Assembly (NCBI GenBank): GCA_049802875.1
Contig: JBARNH010000017.1
Coordinates: 1-22,197, forward strand
Reading direction: 5' to 3'
DNA length: 22,197 bases
Source of the DNA: Lutacidiplasma sp049802875
GTDB taxonomy: Archaea; Thermoplasmatota; Thermoplasmata; Lutacidiplasmatales; UBA184
Position 1 is the first letter of the stretch, and every line of letters begins with the position of its first letter. Shown piece after piece: positions 7,057-14,606 of this stretch. A program made the translations under genes and the position numbers. Under the pieces are notes generated by a model. The model saw nothing but the letters and a program-made list of their open reading frames with translations. It was not told the DNA's origin and ran no database searches.

Positions 7057-7064
7057 TATTTATG
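7057..7064 (-). promoter_or_regulatory. TATA box for the rhodanese/MBL gene
   Basis: CATAAATA on the minus strand, about 30 nt upstream of TTG 7027. It stands out as an A/T run in GC-rich surroundings. Confidence 0.55.
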
Positions 7065-7154
7065 CGAGGGTCCCGGCGCGATTTTGGAGCACCGCCGACC
7101 GATCTCCGCGAAATGCGTCAATCGCCGAACCCCCTGAACGTCTCCGCCAAAGCG

Positions 7155-7162
7155 TTAATAAA
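7155..7162 (+). promoter_or_regulatory. TATA box for malic enzyme
   Basis: TTAATAAA ends 26 nt before the ATG at 7188. It also argues against the longer in-frame starts upstream (the frame is open from 6957). Confidence 0.6.
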
Positions 7163-7187
7163 CGGCGTTCCGGTGATTGCGCAGGCC

Positions 7188-8627
7188 ATGGCGGAGAGCA
7201 CGGCAGCTCCGGTCGTCGAGGGCCGCGACGGTCGACGACGGACCCGGTCCCGCCGGTCCGTCGCGTCCCAGAGCGAAGGGAAGACCCGAGCGCTCGGCCG
7301 GCGCGCGGTCGAACTGTCCCAGTTCTACCAGGGCAAGGTCGAGACCGTACCGAAGGTCCCGGTTCGTTCGCTCGCCGACTTCGCGCTGTGGTACACCCCG
7401 GGAGTCGCCGAGGTCTCCCGGGCGATCCGGGCGGACCCCGACCGTTCCTTCGACCTCACCGGACGCTGGAACACGATCGCGATCGTCACGGACGGCTCGC
7501 GCGTCCTCGGGCTGGGGGACATCGGACCTCGGGCGGCCCTGCCCGTGATGGAGGGGAAGGCGCTCTTGTTCAAATGGCTCGGCGGGGTCGACGCCGTGCC
7601 GCTGCCGATCGAGGCGAAATCGGCGGAGTCGTTCATCGCGACCGTCGAGTCGATCGCTCCCGCGTTCGGCGGGATCAACCTCGAGGACATCGCGTCGCCG
7701 AAGTGCTTCGGGATCCTCGAGGAGCTGCAGCGACGGCTGCCGATCCCGGTCTGGCACGACGACCAGCTCGGGACCGCCGCCTCGACGATCGCCGGACTCC
7801 TGAACGCGCTGGAACTGACCCACCGATCGGTCCGCGAGATCCGGACCGTGCTCCTCGGTGCCGGGGCGGCGAACCTCGTCACCGCTCGTCTCCTGCTCGC
7901 GCTCGGTCACGACCCGCACCGACTGTCGGTCGTCGACCAGCGCGGGGTCCTCCACGCCGAGCGGGACGACGTCGACGAACTGATGCTGCGGAACCCGTGG
8001 AAGTACCGAGTCGCGCTCCAGACGGACGGAGGGGGCCGGACCGGCGACCTCGCCCGGGCCCTCGAGGGCGCGGACGTCCTCCTCGCCGCCTCCACGCCCG
8101 ACCCGAACACGATTCGCCCGGAGCTCGTTCGCTCGATGGCGCGGGACCCGATCGTCTTCGCGCTCGCGAACCCCGTCCCCGAGATCTGGCCCCAGGTCGC
8201 GACGTCCGCCGGGGCGGCGATCGTCGCCACGGGGCGCAGCGATTTCCCGAACCAGGTCAATAACTCCCTGATCTTCCCGGCCGTCTTCCGCGGGGTGCTC
8301 GACGCGCGGGCCCGCTCGATCCCGGACGAGATCGTCCTCGCCGCGGCGACCGAGCTCGCCCGCCACGCGCACGACCGCGGACTCTCGGCGACCCATCTGC
8401 TCCCGACGATGGAGGAGACCGAGGTCTTCCCTCACGTCGCGGCCGCGGTCGGCGACGCCTCCGTCCGTCTCGGGATCGCGGGGCATCCGCTCTCCCACGA
8501 CGAATTCCTCGAACGCGCCCGGACGCTCATGGAGCGGTCCGTGCGCCTCGTGCGGGCGCTCTCCCGCGCCCACCTCACGCCCCGGATGCCGAGCGCGAAG
8601 GCGCTCGCAGGGAAGACTCCACCATGA
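7188..8627 (+). CDS. NAD(P)-dependent malic enzyme
   Basis: A 479-residue malic enzyme, which oxidatively decarboxylates malate to pyruvate and supplies NAD(P)H. Motifs in order: LWYTPGVAEVSRAI (Tyr69 catalytic), RWNTIAIVTDGSRVLGLGDIG, LPVMEGKALLFK (Lys124 catalytic), INLEDIASPKCF (Glu166, Asp167 metal site), VWHDDQLGTA (Asp191), then the nucleotide-binding fold with LLGAGAANLV. FALANPVPEIWP and GRSDFPNQVNNSLIFP follow, both family hallmarks. Length fits the short prokaryotic class without a phosphotransacetylase domain. The first 30 residues are basic and poorly conserved in character. The frame is open upstream to 6957, but a TATA box 26 nt before ATG 7188 fixes the start. It ends in an ATGA overlap with the acetyltransferase gene. 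Cofactor preference cannot be read from the sequence. Confidence 0.93.
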   Translation: MAESTAAPVVEGRDGRRRTRSRRSVASQSEGKTRALGRRAVELSQFYQGKVETVPKVPVRSLADFALWYTPGVAEVSRAIRADPDRSFDLTGRWNTIAIVTDGSRVLGLGDIGPRAALPVMEGKALLFKWLGGVDAVPLPIEAKSAESFIATVESIAPAFGGINLEDIASPKCFGILEELQRRLPIPVWHDDQLGTAASTIAGLLNALELTHRSVREIRTVLLGAGAANLVTARLLLALGHDPHRLSVVDQRGVLHAERDDVDELMLRNPWKYRVALQTDGGGRTGDLARALEGADVLLAASTPDPNTIRPELVRSMARDPIVFALANPVPEIWPQVATSAGAAIVATGRSDFPNQVNNSLIFPAVFRGVLDARARSIPDEIVLAAATELARHAHDRGLSATHLLPTMEETEVFPHVAAAVGDASVRLGIAGHPLSHDEFLERARTLMERSVRLVRALSRAHLTPRMPSAKALAGKTPP

Positions 8628-9154
8628 ACGCAAGCAACGAGGCCGGCACCGGCGGGCCGAACGAGACCCCGACGATCCCGATCCACCTGCGGCCCGCTCG
8701 GGCGGGAGACGTGCCGGCGCTCGTGCCGCTCCTGCTCCGCTTGAAACGGCTCAACGAGGAGTTCGACCCACTGCTGAAGGTCCGGGACGACGCCGAGTCG
8801 CAAGCGAACGAGGTCCTCCGGGCGCAGCTCGCCGACCCGAAGGCGGTCATCCTCGCGGCGGAGGGGGTCGGTGCCGACAAGGACAAGGTCGTCGGGTTCG
8901 TCCGCGCCCTGGTCCGGGAGCGCCCGTTCTACACCCCCGAGTGGGAGGGCGTGATCGTCGACATCTATCTCCTGCCACTCTACCGGCGGCGCGGCGTCGG
9001 CGAGTACGTCCTCCGCGAGGTCTCGACCGCCCTGAAGGCGAAGGGTGCGGGGATCGTCACCGCCGAGTTCCCCGCGCAGAACGAGATCGCGACCCGTTTC
9101 TACGCGAAGCGCGGGTTCCGCGCGATCCAGCAGCTCCAGGCGCGTTCGCTCTGA
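8624..9154 (+). CDS. GNAT family N-acetyltransferase
   Basis: A 176-residue acetyl-CoA-dependent transferase. IHLRPARAGDVPALVPLLLRL at residues 20-40 is the usual GNAT opening strand and helix. VIVDIYLLPLYRRRGVGEYVLREVSTALKAKG at about 110-141 is motif A with the RRRGVG pyrophosphate-binding loop, and ATRFYAKRGFRAIQQL is the C-terminal motif B. The substrate is unknown. The ATG overlaps the stop of the malic enzyme gene by 4 nt (ATGA), so translation of the two is probably coupled. The link may simply reflect operon packing. Confidence 0.86.
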   Translation: MNASNEAGTGGPNETPTIPIHLRPARAGDVPALVPLLLRLKRLNEEFDPLLKVRDDAESQANEVLRAQLADPKAVILAAEGVGADKDKVVGFVRALVRERPFYTPEWEGVIVDIYLLPLYRRRGVGEYVLREVSTALKAKGAGIVTAEFPAQNEIATRFYAKRGFRAIQQLQARSL

Positions 9155-9196
9155 CGTCCGCGACGCCGACGGCAGGGAACGAGAGAACGCCGCGAA

Positions 9197-9203
9197 CGTT
9201 AAG
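9197..9203 (+). promoter_or_regulatory. TATA-like box for purC
   Basis: CGTTAAG; the TTAA core ends 26 nt before the ATG at 9228. This spacing selects 9228 over the in-frame ATG at 9237 and over the much longer open frame from 9045. Confidence 0.6.
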
Positions 9204-9227
9204 GGACCCGAGCCTCCTCACGGTCCG

Positions 9228-10187
9228 ATGCCGAAGATGTCGACCCCCGTGGGCGCGTCCGAACCCAAGTACCTGCGCCGGGGCAAAGTCAAGGAGGTCT
9301 ACGAGGTCTCGCCGACCGAACTCGAGTTCCGGTTCACCAACGACATTTCGGTCTTCGATAAGCACGTCCCGAGCGAGATCCCCCACAAGGGCGAGACCCT
9401 CGCCCGTACCGCGGCCCACTGGTTCGACGTCCTGGGCCGTCTCAAGGTACCGCACCACTACCTCGGACTCTCGGGCCCGACCGCGATGCGGGTCCGGCGC
9501 GTCCAGGTCGTACCGCAGCCCAAGACCCTCGGCCCGCATCCCAAGGGATACCTCGTGCCCCTCGAGCTGATCGTCCGGTACTACCTCGCGGGTTCGATGT
9601 GGGACCGCGTGAAAGCCGGGAAGGTGTCTTCCGAGGAGCTCGGGTTCCCGGCGGGGAAGCCCCTCGAGTACGGCGTCCGGTTGCCCCAACCCCACTTCGA
9701 AGTCACGACCAAGCTCGAACCGGTCGATCGGCTCCTGACGATCCCCGAGGCCCTCGAGCTCGCGGCCCTCGACAAGCGCCAGCTCGACGGGATCCGCGAA
9801 ACGATCCTCAAGGTCGACGAGGCGATGCAACGGGAGATCGGCCCGCGCGGGCTGATCCACGTCGACGGTAAGAAGGAGTTCGGAGTCGACCCCGAGGGGG
9901 TCCTCATGGTTGTCGATACGTTCGGCACCGCCGACGAAGACCGATTCTGGGACAAGGACGCCTACGAGCGGGGCCGTCAGGTCGACTTCTCGAAGGAGTT
10001 CGTTCGACAGCACTACCGGTCGACGGGGTACTACGACCAACTTCAGGCCGCGCGGACGGCCCACGCCGCCGAACCGCCGATCCCGCCGTTGCCGCCGCTG
10101 CTCGTGGACGAGGTGAGTCGCCTCTATACGACCGTGTATCAGCGCCTCACGGGCCAGCCGTTCGCGACCGTCGTGAGCCCCGCGTAG
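9228..10187 (+). CDS. purC: Phosphoribosylaminoimidazole-succinocarboxamide synthase (SAICAR synthetase)
   Basis: A 319-residue enzyme of purine synthesis that joins aspartate to CAIR using ATP. YLRRGKVKEVYEVSPTELEFRFTNDISVFDKHVPSEIPHKGETLARTAAHWF is the characteristic N-terminal lobe; GYLVPLELIVRYYLAGSMWDR, GLIHVDGKKEFGVDPEGVLMVVDTFGTADEDRFW and DFSKEFVRQHY follow in family order. The 300-plus length resembles the longer eukaryote-type PurC rather than the 240-residue bacterial form. A second purine gene, purH, lies 11 kb away on the other strand. The following methyltransferase gene starts about 40 nt downstream without its own clear promoter, so it may be co-transcribed. Confidence 0.93.
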   Translation: MPKMSTPVGASEPKYLRRGKVKEVYEVSPTELEFRFTNDISVFDKHVPSEIPHKGETLARTAAHWFDVLGRLKVPHHYLGLSGPTAMRVRRVQVVPQPKTLGPHPKGYLVPLELIVRYYLAGSMWDRVKAGKVSSEELGFPAGKPLEYGVRLPQPHFEVTTKLEPVDRLLTIPEALELAALDKRQLDGIRETILKVDEAMQREIGPRGLIHVDGKKEFGVDPEGVLMVVDTFGTADEDRFWDKDAYERGRQVDFSKEFVRQHYRSTGYYDQLQAARTAHAAEPPIPPLPPLLVDEVSRLYTTVYQRLTGQPFATVVSPA

Positions 10188-10228
10188 CGGGCCCCCGGCA
10201 CCGAGCCGACGGCGTGCCTCGAGTACCG

Positions 10229-10918
10229 ATGACTCCTCCTCGTGTCCCCCACGGACCGCACGGCCACCCGGACCACCGGAAGATGCACGAGGCGGTCTGG
10301 ACACGGGAACAGGCGATCGCCGCGCTCGAGGACCCGACGCGGTCGGCGAGCGAAGACCCGCAGGCCCTCTGGCAACGCGCCGGGCTGGCCGAGGGGATGT
10401 CGGTCGCGGAAGTCGGAGCGGGGTCGGGGTTCTACTCGTTCCCGGCGAGCGACCTCGCGGGCTCCTCGGGCCGAGTCGTGGCGATCGACGTCTCGGCCGA
10501 GCTCGTCGAGATGATGCGCGAACGGGCCCGCGCCGAGCATCGCCTCAACCTCGAGGTGAGGCTCTCCGAGCCCGGGCGAATCCCGCTGCCCGACGCGATC
10601 GCGGACCGGGTGCTGCTCGCGAACGTCCTCCACGGGATCCCACCGGCGACGGTGAAGGAGGCGGTGCGGTTGCTGCGCCCGGGCGGGCGGCTCATCGACC
10701 TCGATTGGAAGAAGGAACCGACCTCGCGGGGACCGCCGGTCGCGCACCGATTGGCGGCGAGTGTCGCTCGACGGACGCTGGAGCGATACGGACTCCGAGC
10801 CGTCGAGGAGTGGGATGCCGGTCCGTACCACTACGTCGTGATGCTGGAGAAACCCTCGGGCCCCGGGGTTCCAAGCCCGGTTCGACGGACCCGCGCGCGT
10901 CGTCGGTCGGGGGGTTAG
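10229..10918 (+). CDS. Class I SAM-dependent methyltransferase
   Basis: A 229-residue protein with a His-rich N-terminus (HGPHGHPDHRK), which could bind metal or be mere low complexity. Residues about 45-190 form the methyltransferase core: GLAEGMSVAEVGAGSGFYSFPASDLAG (motif I), GRVVAIDVSAELVEMM (acidic strand), PLPDAIADRVLLANVLHGI and EAVRLLRPGGRLIDLDWKKEP. The last part is UbiE-like. The tail (VRRTRARRRSGG) is basic. A GTG at 10214 is an alternative start five codons upstream; neither has a box or a clear ribosome site, so it is probably read from the purC transcript. The substrate is unknown. Confidence 0.82.
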   Translation: MTPPRVPHGPHGHPDHRKMHEAVWTREQAIAALEDPTRSASEDPQALWQRAGLAEGMSVAEVGAGSGFYSFPASDLAGSSGRVVAIDVSAELVEMMRERARAEHRLNLEVRLSEPGRIPLPDAIADRVLLANVLHGIPPATVKEAVRLLRPGGRLIDLDWKKEPTSRGPPVAHRLAASVARRTLERYGLRAVEEWDAGPYHYVVMLEKPSGPGVPSPVRRTRARRRSGG

Positions 10919-10982
10919 GACCCGGCCTCGCCCCCGACGGCTATCGGGGGCAGCGTTCACCGTTTCACCACCCCTCCCGTAC

Positions 10983-10989
10983 GCTTATC
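10983..10989 (+). promoter_or_regulatory. TATA-like box for radA
   Basis: GCTTATC; the TTAT core ends 26 nt before GTG 11014. It rules out the longer open frame that reaches back to 10705. Confidence 0.6.
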
Positions 10990-11013
10990 TCTCCCGGTCC
11001 CGGTCGTCCGGAC

Positions 11014-12012
11014 GTGCCGCCCAAGACCCCGAATCGCGCATCTGCCGGAGGCGAAAGTCCCCCCGACCCCAAGCCCGAGATCGCCCTCGAAGACCTGCCC
11101 GGGGTCGGCTCGACGACCGCCGATAAGCTCCGAGAGGCCGGGTATACCGACCTGATGGAGCTCGCCGTCGCGTCGCCCGGCGACGTCGCCGAAGCGGCCG
11201 AGATCGGGAGCGCGAGCGCGCAGAAGATCATCGGAGAAGCCCGGCGCCGAGCCGACGTGGGTCAGTTCGAGAGCGGCACGACGCTGCTCGAGCGACGGAA
11301 GAAGCTCGGTCGGATCACGACCAACTCAAAAGCGCTCGACGAGCTGCTCGGCGGCGGGGTCGAGACCCAGGCGATCACCGAGTTCTCGGGGGAGTTCGGG
11401 ACCGGCAAGACCCAGCTCGCGCACCAGGTCGCGGTCGACATTCAGCTACCGGTCGACCAAGGCGGGCTGTCGGGTGAGGTGGTCTACATCGACACCGAGA
11501 GCACGTTCCGCCCCGAGCGGGTCGTGGACATGGCGAAGGGGGTCGGCCTCGACCCGGCCGAAGCGCTCGGCCACATCCACGTCGCCCGCGCCTACAACTC
11601 GAACCACCAGATGCTCCTCGTCCAAAAGGCCCAGGAGCTCGCTCGTGAGAAACCGATCCGCCTGCTGGTCGTCGACTCCCTGACCGCGCACTTCCGCGCC
11701 GAGTACCTCGGTCGGGGAGAGCTCGCGCCTCGGCAGCAGCTTCTGAACAAGCACCTCCACGAGCTCCTCCGGTTCTCGGACGCGTACAACGCGGCGATCG
11801 TCGTCACGAACCAGGTCTCGTCCCGGCCGGACGTGCTGTTCGGGGACCCGACCCGCCCGATCGGCGGCAACATCGTCGCGCACGCGGCGACGTACCGGGT
11901 CTACCTCCGCAAGTCGAAGCCGCCCCGACGGATCGCACGACTGATCGACTCGCCCAACCTTCCCGAGGGAGAGGCGGTCTTCTCGCTCACGACCGAAGGG
12001 ATCCGTGAGTAG
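11014..12012 (+). CDS. radA: DNA repair and recombination protein RadA
   Basis: A 332-residue archaeal RecA/Rad51 family recombinase that forms filaments on single-stranded DNA and promotes strand exchange. Residues 22-80 are the helix-hairpin-helix DNA-binding domain (LEDLPGVGSTTADKLREAGY). QFESGTTLLERRKKLGRITT at 84-103 is the linker and oligomerisation motif. Walker A is GEFGTGKT (126-133), Walker B is LLVVD (217-221), and SSRPDVLFGDPTRPIGGNIVAH (269-290) is the L2 loop region. The start is GTG 11014, set by the promoter box. The usual Phe-x-x-Ala of the oligomerisation motif reads FESG, a mild change. The 3' end overlaps the convergent modE-like gene by 26 bp. Confidence 0.96.
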   Translation: MPPKTPNRASAGGESPPDPKPEIALEDLPGVGSTTADKLREAGYTDLMELAVASPGDVAEAAEIGSASAQKIIGEARRRADVGQFESGTTLLERRKKLGRITTNSKALDELLGGGVETQAITEFSGEFGTGKTQLAHQVAVDIQLPVDQGGLSGEVVYIDTESTFRPERVVDMAKGVGLDPAEALGHIHVARAYNSNHQMLLVQKAQELAREKPIRLLVVDSLTAHFRAEYLGRGELAPRQQLLNKHLHELLRFSDAYNAAIVVTNQVSSRPDVLFGDPTRPIGGNIVAHAATYRVYLRKSKPPRRIARLIDSPNLPEGEAVFSLTTEGIRE

Positions 12013-12676
12013 CGCCGGGACTCGGTAGTTCGACCCGCCGCAGGGCCGTCGCCTTCACGTAGAGGACGACGCTCGCGCCCGGTCGTAGGTCGAGCTCCCG
12101 GACGGGTTCGGGGGTGACATCGGCCCGGAGACGGACCGAGCCCACTCGCACGAGAAGTGTGCGCCCGTTGGCTCCGGTCGACCGTACCGAGACGACCGTT
12201 CCGGAGAGGACATTTCGGGCGCTCGAGGCGAACCGCCGCCGTGCGACAAGCACCGCCTCTGGGTCGAGGAGCAGGGAGACGTATTCCCCCTCGTCCGCGG
12301 CGAACGCGACGCGCAAGTGGAGCTCGTCATTCACGACGACCTCGGGCGCGCGCGCCGCGTGATAGACGCCGCGCAACACGTTCGGCGAGGAGAGCGGGGA
12401 GAACGGACGGGCCCCGAGGAGCTCGACCGAGTCGAAGCCCCCGCGGGCGACCTGGTCCCCGAGTTCAGTGAGCCGGGTGCCGCCGTGGCCACGACCGCCG
12501 TGTACGCTCGTCGTGACCGGCCCCCCGAACGCCCTGGAGAGCCGGTCGAGCCGGTAGACCGCCCGATCGCGAGTGATCCCGACCCGTCGGCTCGCGCCGA
12601 CAACCGAGCCTTCCCGACCGACGGAGCGGAGCAACGCGACGTCCCGGTCGGTGACGACGTACGCGGCCCGCCTCAC
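11987..12676 (-). CDS. modE: ModE-like molybdate/tungstate-responsive transcriptional regulator
   Basis: A 229-residue protein. Residues about 10-75 look like the LysR-type winged helix of ModE (DVALLRSVGREGSVVGASRRVGITRDRAVYRLDRLSRAFGGP, then GGTRLTELG). Residues about 155-218 (NVLSGTVVSVRSTG through LDLRPGASVVLYVKATALRRVEL) form a TOBE domain, which binds oxyanions such as molybdate. It is the last gene of the Wtp operon and starts at GTG 12676 in a GTGA overlap with the ATPase gene, with GGAG 5 nt before it. ModE proteins usually repress molybdate transport when oxyanion is bound. A perfect inverted repeat in the operon promoter is the obvious candidate target. Only one clear TOBE unit is seen, where bacterial ModE has two. 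Confidence 0.82.
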   Translation of the reverse strand: MRRAAYVVTDRDVALLRSVGREGSVVGASRRVGITRDRAVYRLDRLSRAFGGPVTTSVHGGRGHGGTRLTELGDQVARGGFDSVELLGARPFSPLSSPNVLRGVYHAARAPEVVVNDELHLRVAFAADEGEYVSLLLDPEAVLVARRRFASSARNVLSGTVVSVRSTGANGRTLLVRVGSVRLRADVTPEPVRELDLRPGASVVLYVKATALRRVELPSPGATHGSLRS

Positions 12677-13716
12677 GGCCGCTCCGAAGGCGAGACCCAC
12701 GGTCCCCCGAGAGGACGGAGCGTCGTTTCGTCCACGGCGAATCCCAACCGGGCCCCGACCGAAGGAAGCGGACCGGTCCACGGGCAGTCGAGCCGCGCCG
12801 CCACGACGAGCCCGCCGACCCGGAGCCGGACCCCGATTCCTTCGGGCGCCGGCCAGACCCCTTGCACCGCGCCCTCCCAGGGCAACGGCCGCGGGGAGGA
12901 GGCTTCCACGGTCGGGCGGGCGAAAGCGATCCCCTCGCTCCCGGCACGGTCGCGGAGCCAGGACGCGAACGGGTCGTCGCGGATCGGTTCCAGGCCGGTC
13001 CAGTCGTAAACGTTCTCGAATCCGACGAACCGGGCCGCGAACGCGTCCGACGGGCGGTCGATGAGCGCGACGGCGTCCCCCTGCCATGCCGTTCGACCGT
13101 GGTCGAGCACGAGGAAGGCATCGGCGAGCGAGAACGCGAGCCCCGGGTCGTGCGTGACGACGATCACTGGCACGCGGTCGGTCTCGCGGAGTTCCTGGAG
13201 CACCATTCCGAGCTCGTGGCGCGCCAAGACGTCGAGTGCCTGCCACGGCTCGTCCCAGATGATCAGCTCCGGTTCCGCGGCGAGCGCCCGCGCGAGCGCT
13301 ACGCGCTGCAGTTCCCCGCCGCTCAAGCGCGCCGGGTACCGGCGGCGCAGCTCCGTCAGGTGAAAGCGGTCGAGGAGGGCGCGGGTGCGAGCTCGGGCGT
13401 CGGGGGTGTAGCGGAGCTCCATCGGAAACTGCACGTTCCGCTCGACCGTGCGGTGCGGGAACAGCCCCAATCCCTGCGGGACGTAGCCGAGACCCCGTTC
13501 CTCGGGCAGCCAGTCGCTGATATCGACCCCGTCCCGAACGATGCGCCCGGAGCGTACGGGCAAGAATCCGGCGAGGGTGCGCAGGAAGGTCGTCTTGCCG
13601 GCACCCGACCTCCCGAGCACCGCGACGGCCCGGCCCGGTCGCAGCTCGAGGTCGACCGGTCCGAGGTGAAACCCGTCGAGCTGCGACTCGACCCCGTCGA
13701 CCTGCCACTGCGTCAC
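12673..13716 (-). CDS. wtpC: Tungstate/molybdate ABC transporter ATPase (WtpC/ModC)
   Basis: A 347-residue ABC ATPase that energises oxyanion import. Walker A is GRSGAGKT (35-42), the Q-loop is Gln81 in YVPQGLGLFPH, the signature is LSGGE (131-135) followed by LQRVALARALA, Walker B is LIIWDEP (151-157), and the switch His is His189 in VVTHD. Residues about 230-347 carry a TOBE-like regulatory region ending RLGFAVDETTLRPLGG. The start is GTG 13716, in a GTGA overlap with the permease stop and preceded by GGGGAG; a longer frame to 13749 is not needed. Gene order (binding protein, permease, ATPase, ModE-like regulator) supports tungstate or molybdate as substrate. Confidence 0.9.
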   Translation of the reverse strand: MTQWQVDGVESQLDGFHLGPVDLELRPGRAVAVLGRSGAGKTTFLRTLAGFLPVRSGRIVRDGVDISDWLPEERGLGYVPQGLGLFPHRTVERNVQFPMELRYTPDARARTRALLDRFHLTELRRRYPARLSGGELQRVALARALAAEPELIIWDEPWQALDVLARHELGMVLQELRETDRVPVIVVTHDPGLAFSLADAFLVLDHGRTAWQGDAVALIDRPSDAFAARFVGFENVYDWTGLEPIRDDPFASWLRDRAGSEGIAFARPTVEASSPRPLPWEGAVQGVWPAPEGIGVRLRVGGLVVAARLDCPWTGPLPSVGARLGFAVDETTLRPLGGPWVSPSERP

Positions 13717-14606
13717 GGCCCGAACTCCCCGCGGCGCCACGGCAACCACCCGGACCGCTCTCCGAGCCGGACAAAGAGGAACAGCACGAAAGCGATGAGC
13801 AGGAAGAACGAGCTGACCGCGGCCGCGTCGGCAAAGTCCCCCAATTGGAACAGATCGTAGACGTACACCGAGATTGTCGAAGAGACAGGTCCGTTGTACG
13901 GGCCCCCGGGGTAGACCGCGGCAGTCAGGATCAACAAGCCGCCGATCTCGCTAACCGCCCGCGCCCACGTGAGGAGAAGGCCGGCGACAATCCCTCGGAG
14001 AGCGAGAGGCAGCGTCACCATGAGGAACACTGTCGCGCTCCCCGCGCCGAGCGAGCGCGCGGCCTCGAGCACGCGCGCGTCCACGGCGCGGAACGAGAGG
14101 TCGCTCGCGAGCACGGTGTACGGGGCACTGACGAACACCATGACGAGCACGACGCCCCAGATCGAGTCCACGATCGGGATCCCCAACGCGACCGTCCAGT
14201 GGTGTAGCGGCGTTCCGGGAAGGAGGAGCAGAAGGAGCCCAAGCCCGACCATCAGGTGCGGGATGACGACCGGTAGCGCGACGACCGACTCCACGATGCT
14301 GCGCCCGGGGAACGCGTGGCGCGCGAGCAGGTACCCCAGCGGGATCGCGAGGAGGGCCGCGGCGAGGACCGCGAGTGCGGAAGCGTAGAACGTCAGCCAG
14401 ATCGCCTGCCATACCGGGGCGCTACCGGCGGCGACGACGATACGGGAGAATGGAGCGTACGTGAAGAGTCCGTAGATCGGAAGAAGGAACAGGAGCAGCA
14501 GGGAGGCGGAGAGTACGATCTGCAGCGCGAGCCAGAGCCGGCCGGTACGCCACCGTCGCCGCGGCGGGGGAGCCGTCGCCGGCGGGGCGAAACCCCCTCC
14601 GTTCAT
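13713..14606 (-). CDS. wtpB: Tungstate/molybdate ABC transporter permease (WtpB/ModB)
   Basis: A 297-residue integral membrane protein with about six hydrophobic segments (roughly 25-45, 70-92, 105-130, 148-167, 195-215 and 262-280). The cytoplasmic coupling motif is EAARSLGAGSATVFLMVTLP at 181-200, the EAA loop of importer permeases that docks on the ATPase. The N-terminus is Pro/Arg-rich. ATG 14606 overlaps the stop of the binding-protein gene (ATGA), and the 3' end overlaps the ATPase gene by 4 nt. Another ATG lies seven codons upstream (14627) inside the previous gene but is less likely given the overlap pattern. Substrate is inferred from the operon. Confidence 0.9.
   Translation of the reverse strand: MNGGGFAPPATAPPPRRRWRTGRLWLALQIVLSASLLLLFLLPIYGLFTYAPFSRIVVAAGSAPVWQAIWLTFYASALAVLAAALLAIPLGYLLARHAFPGRSIVESVVALPVVIPHLMVGLGLLLLLLPGTPLHHWTVALGIPIVDSIWGVVLVMVFVSAPYTVLASDLSFRAVDARVLEAARSLGAGSATVFLMVTLPLALRGIVAGLLLTWARAVSEIGGLLILTAAVYPGGPYNGPVSSTISVYVYDLFQLGDFADAAAVSSFFLLIAFVLFLFVRLGERSGWLPWRRGEFGP

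Noticed and set aside
7155..8633. A 492-codon minus-strand open frame across the malic enzyme gene
   Set aside because: Shadow of a clear malic enzyme; composition is typical of antisense reading.
11005..11014. CGTCCGGACG palindrome before radA as an operator
   Set aside because: Only 10 bp and wholly G/C-rich apart from one T/A pair; such short palindromes are frequent in this DNA and there is no regulator to link it to.
12677..13834. Extension of the modE-like frame to 615 residues
   Set aside because: It covers the ATPase gene in another frame. ModE homology starts at GTG 12676, which overlaps the ATPase stop.
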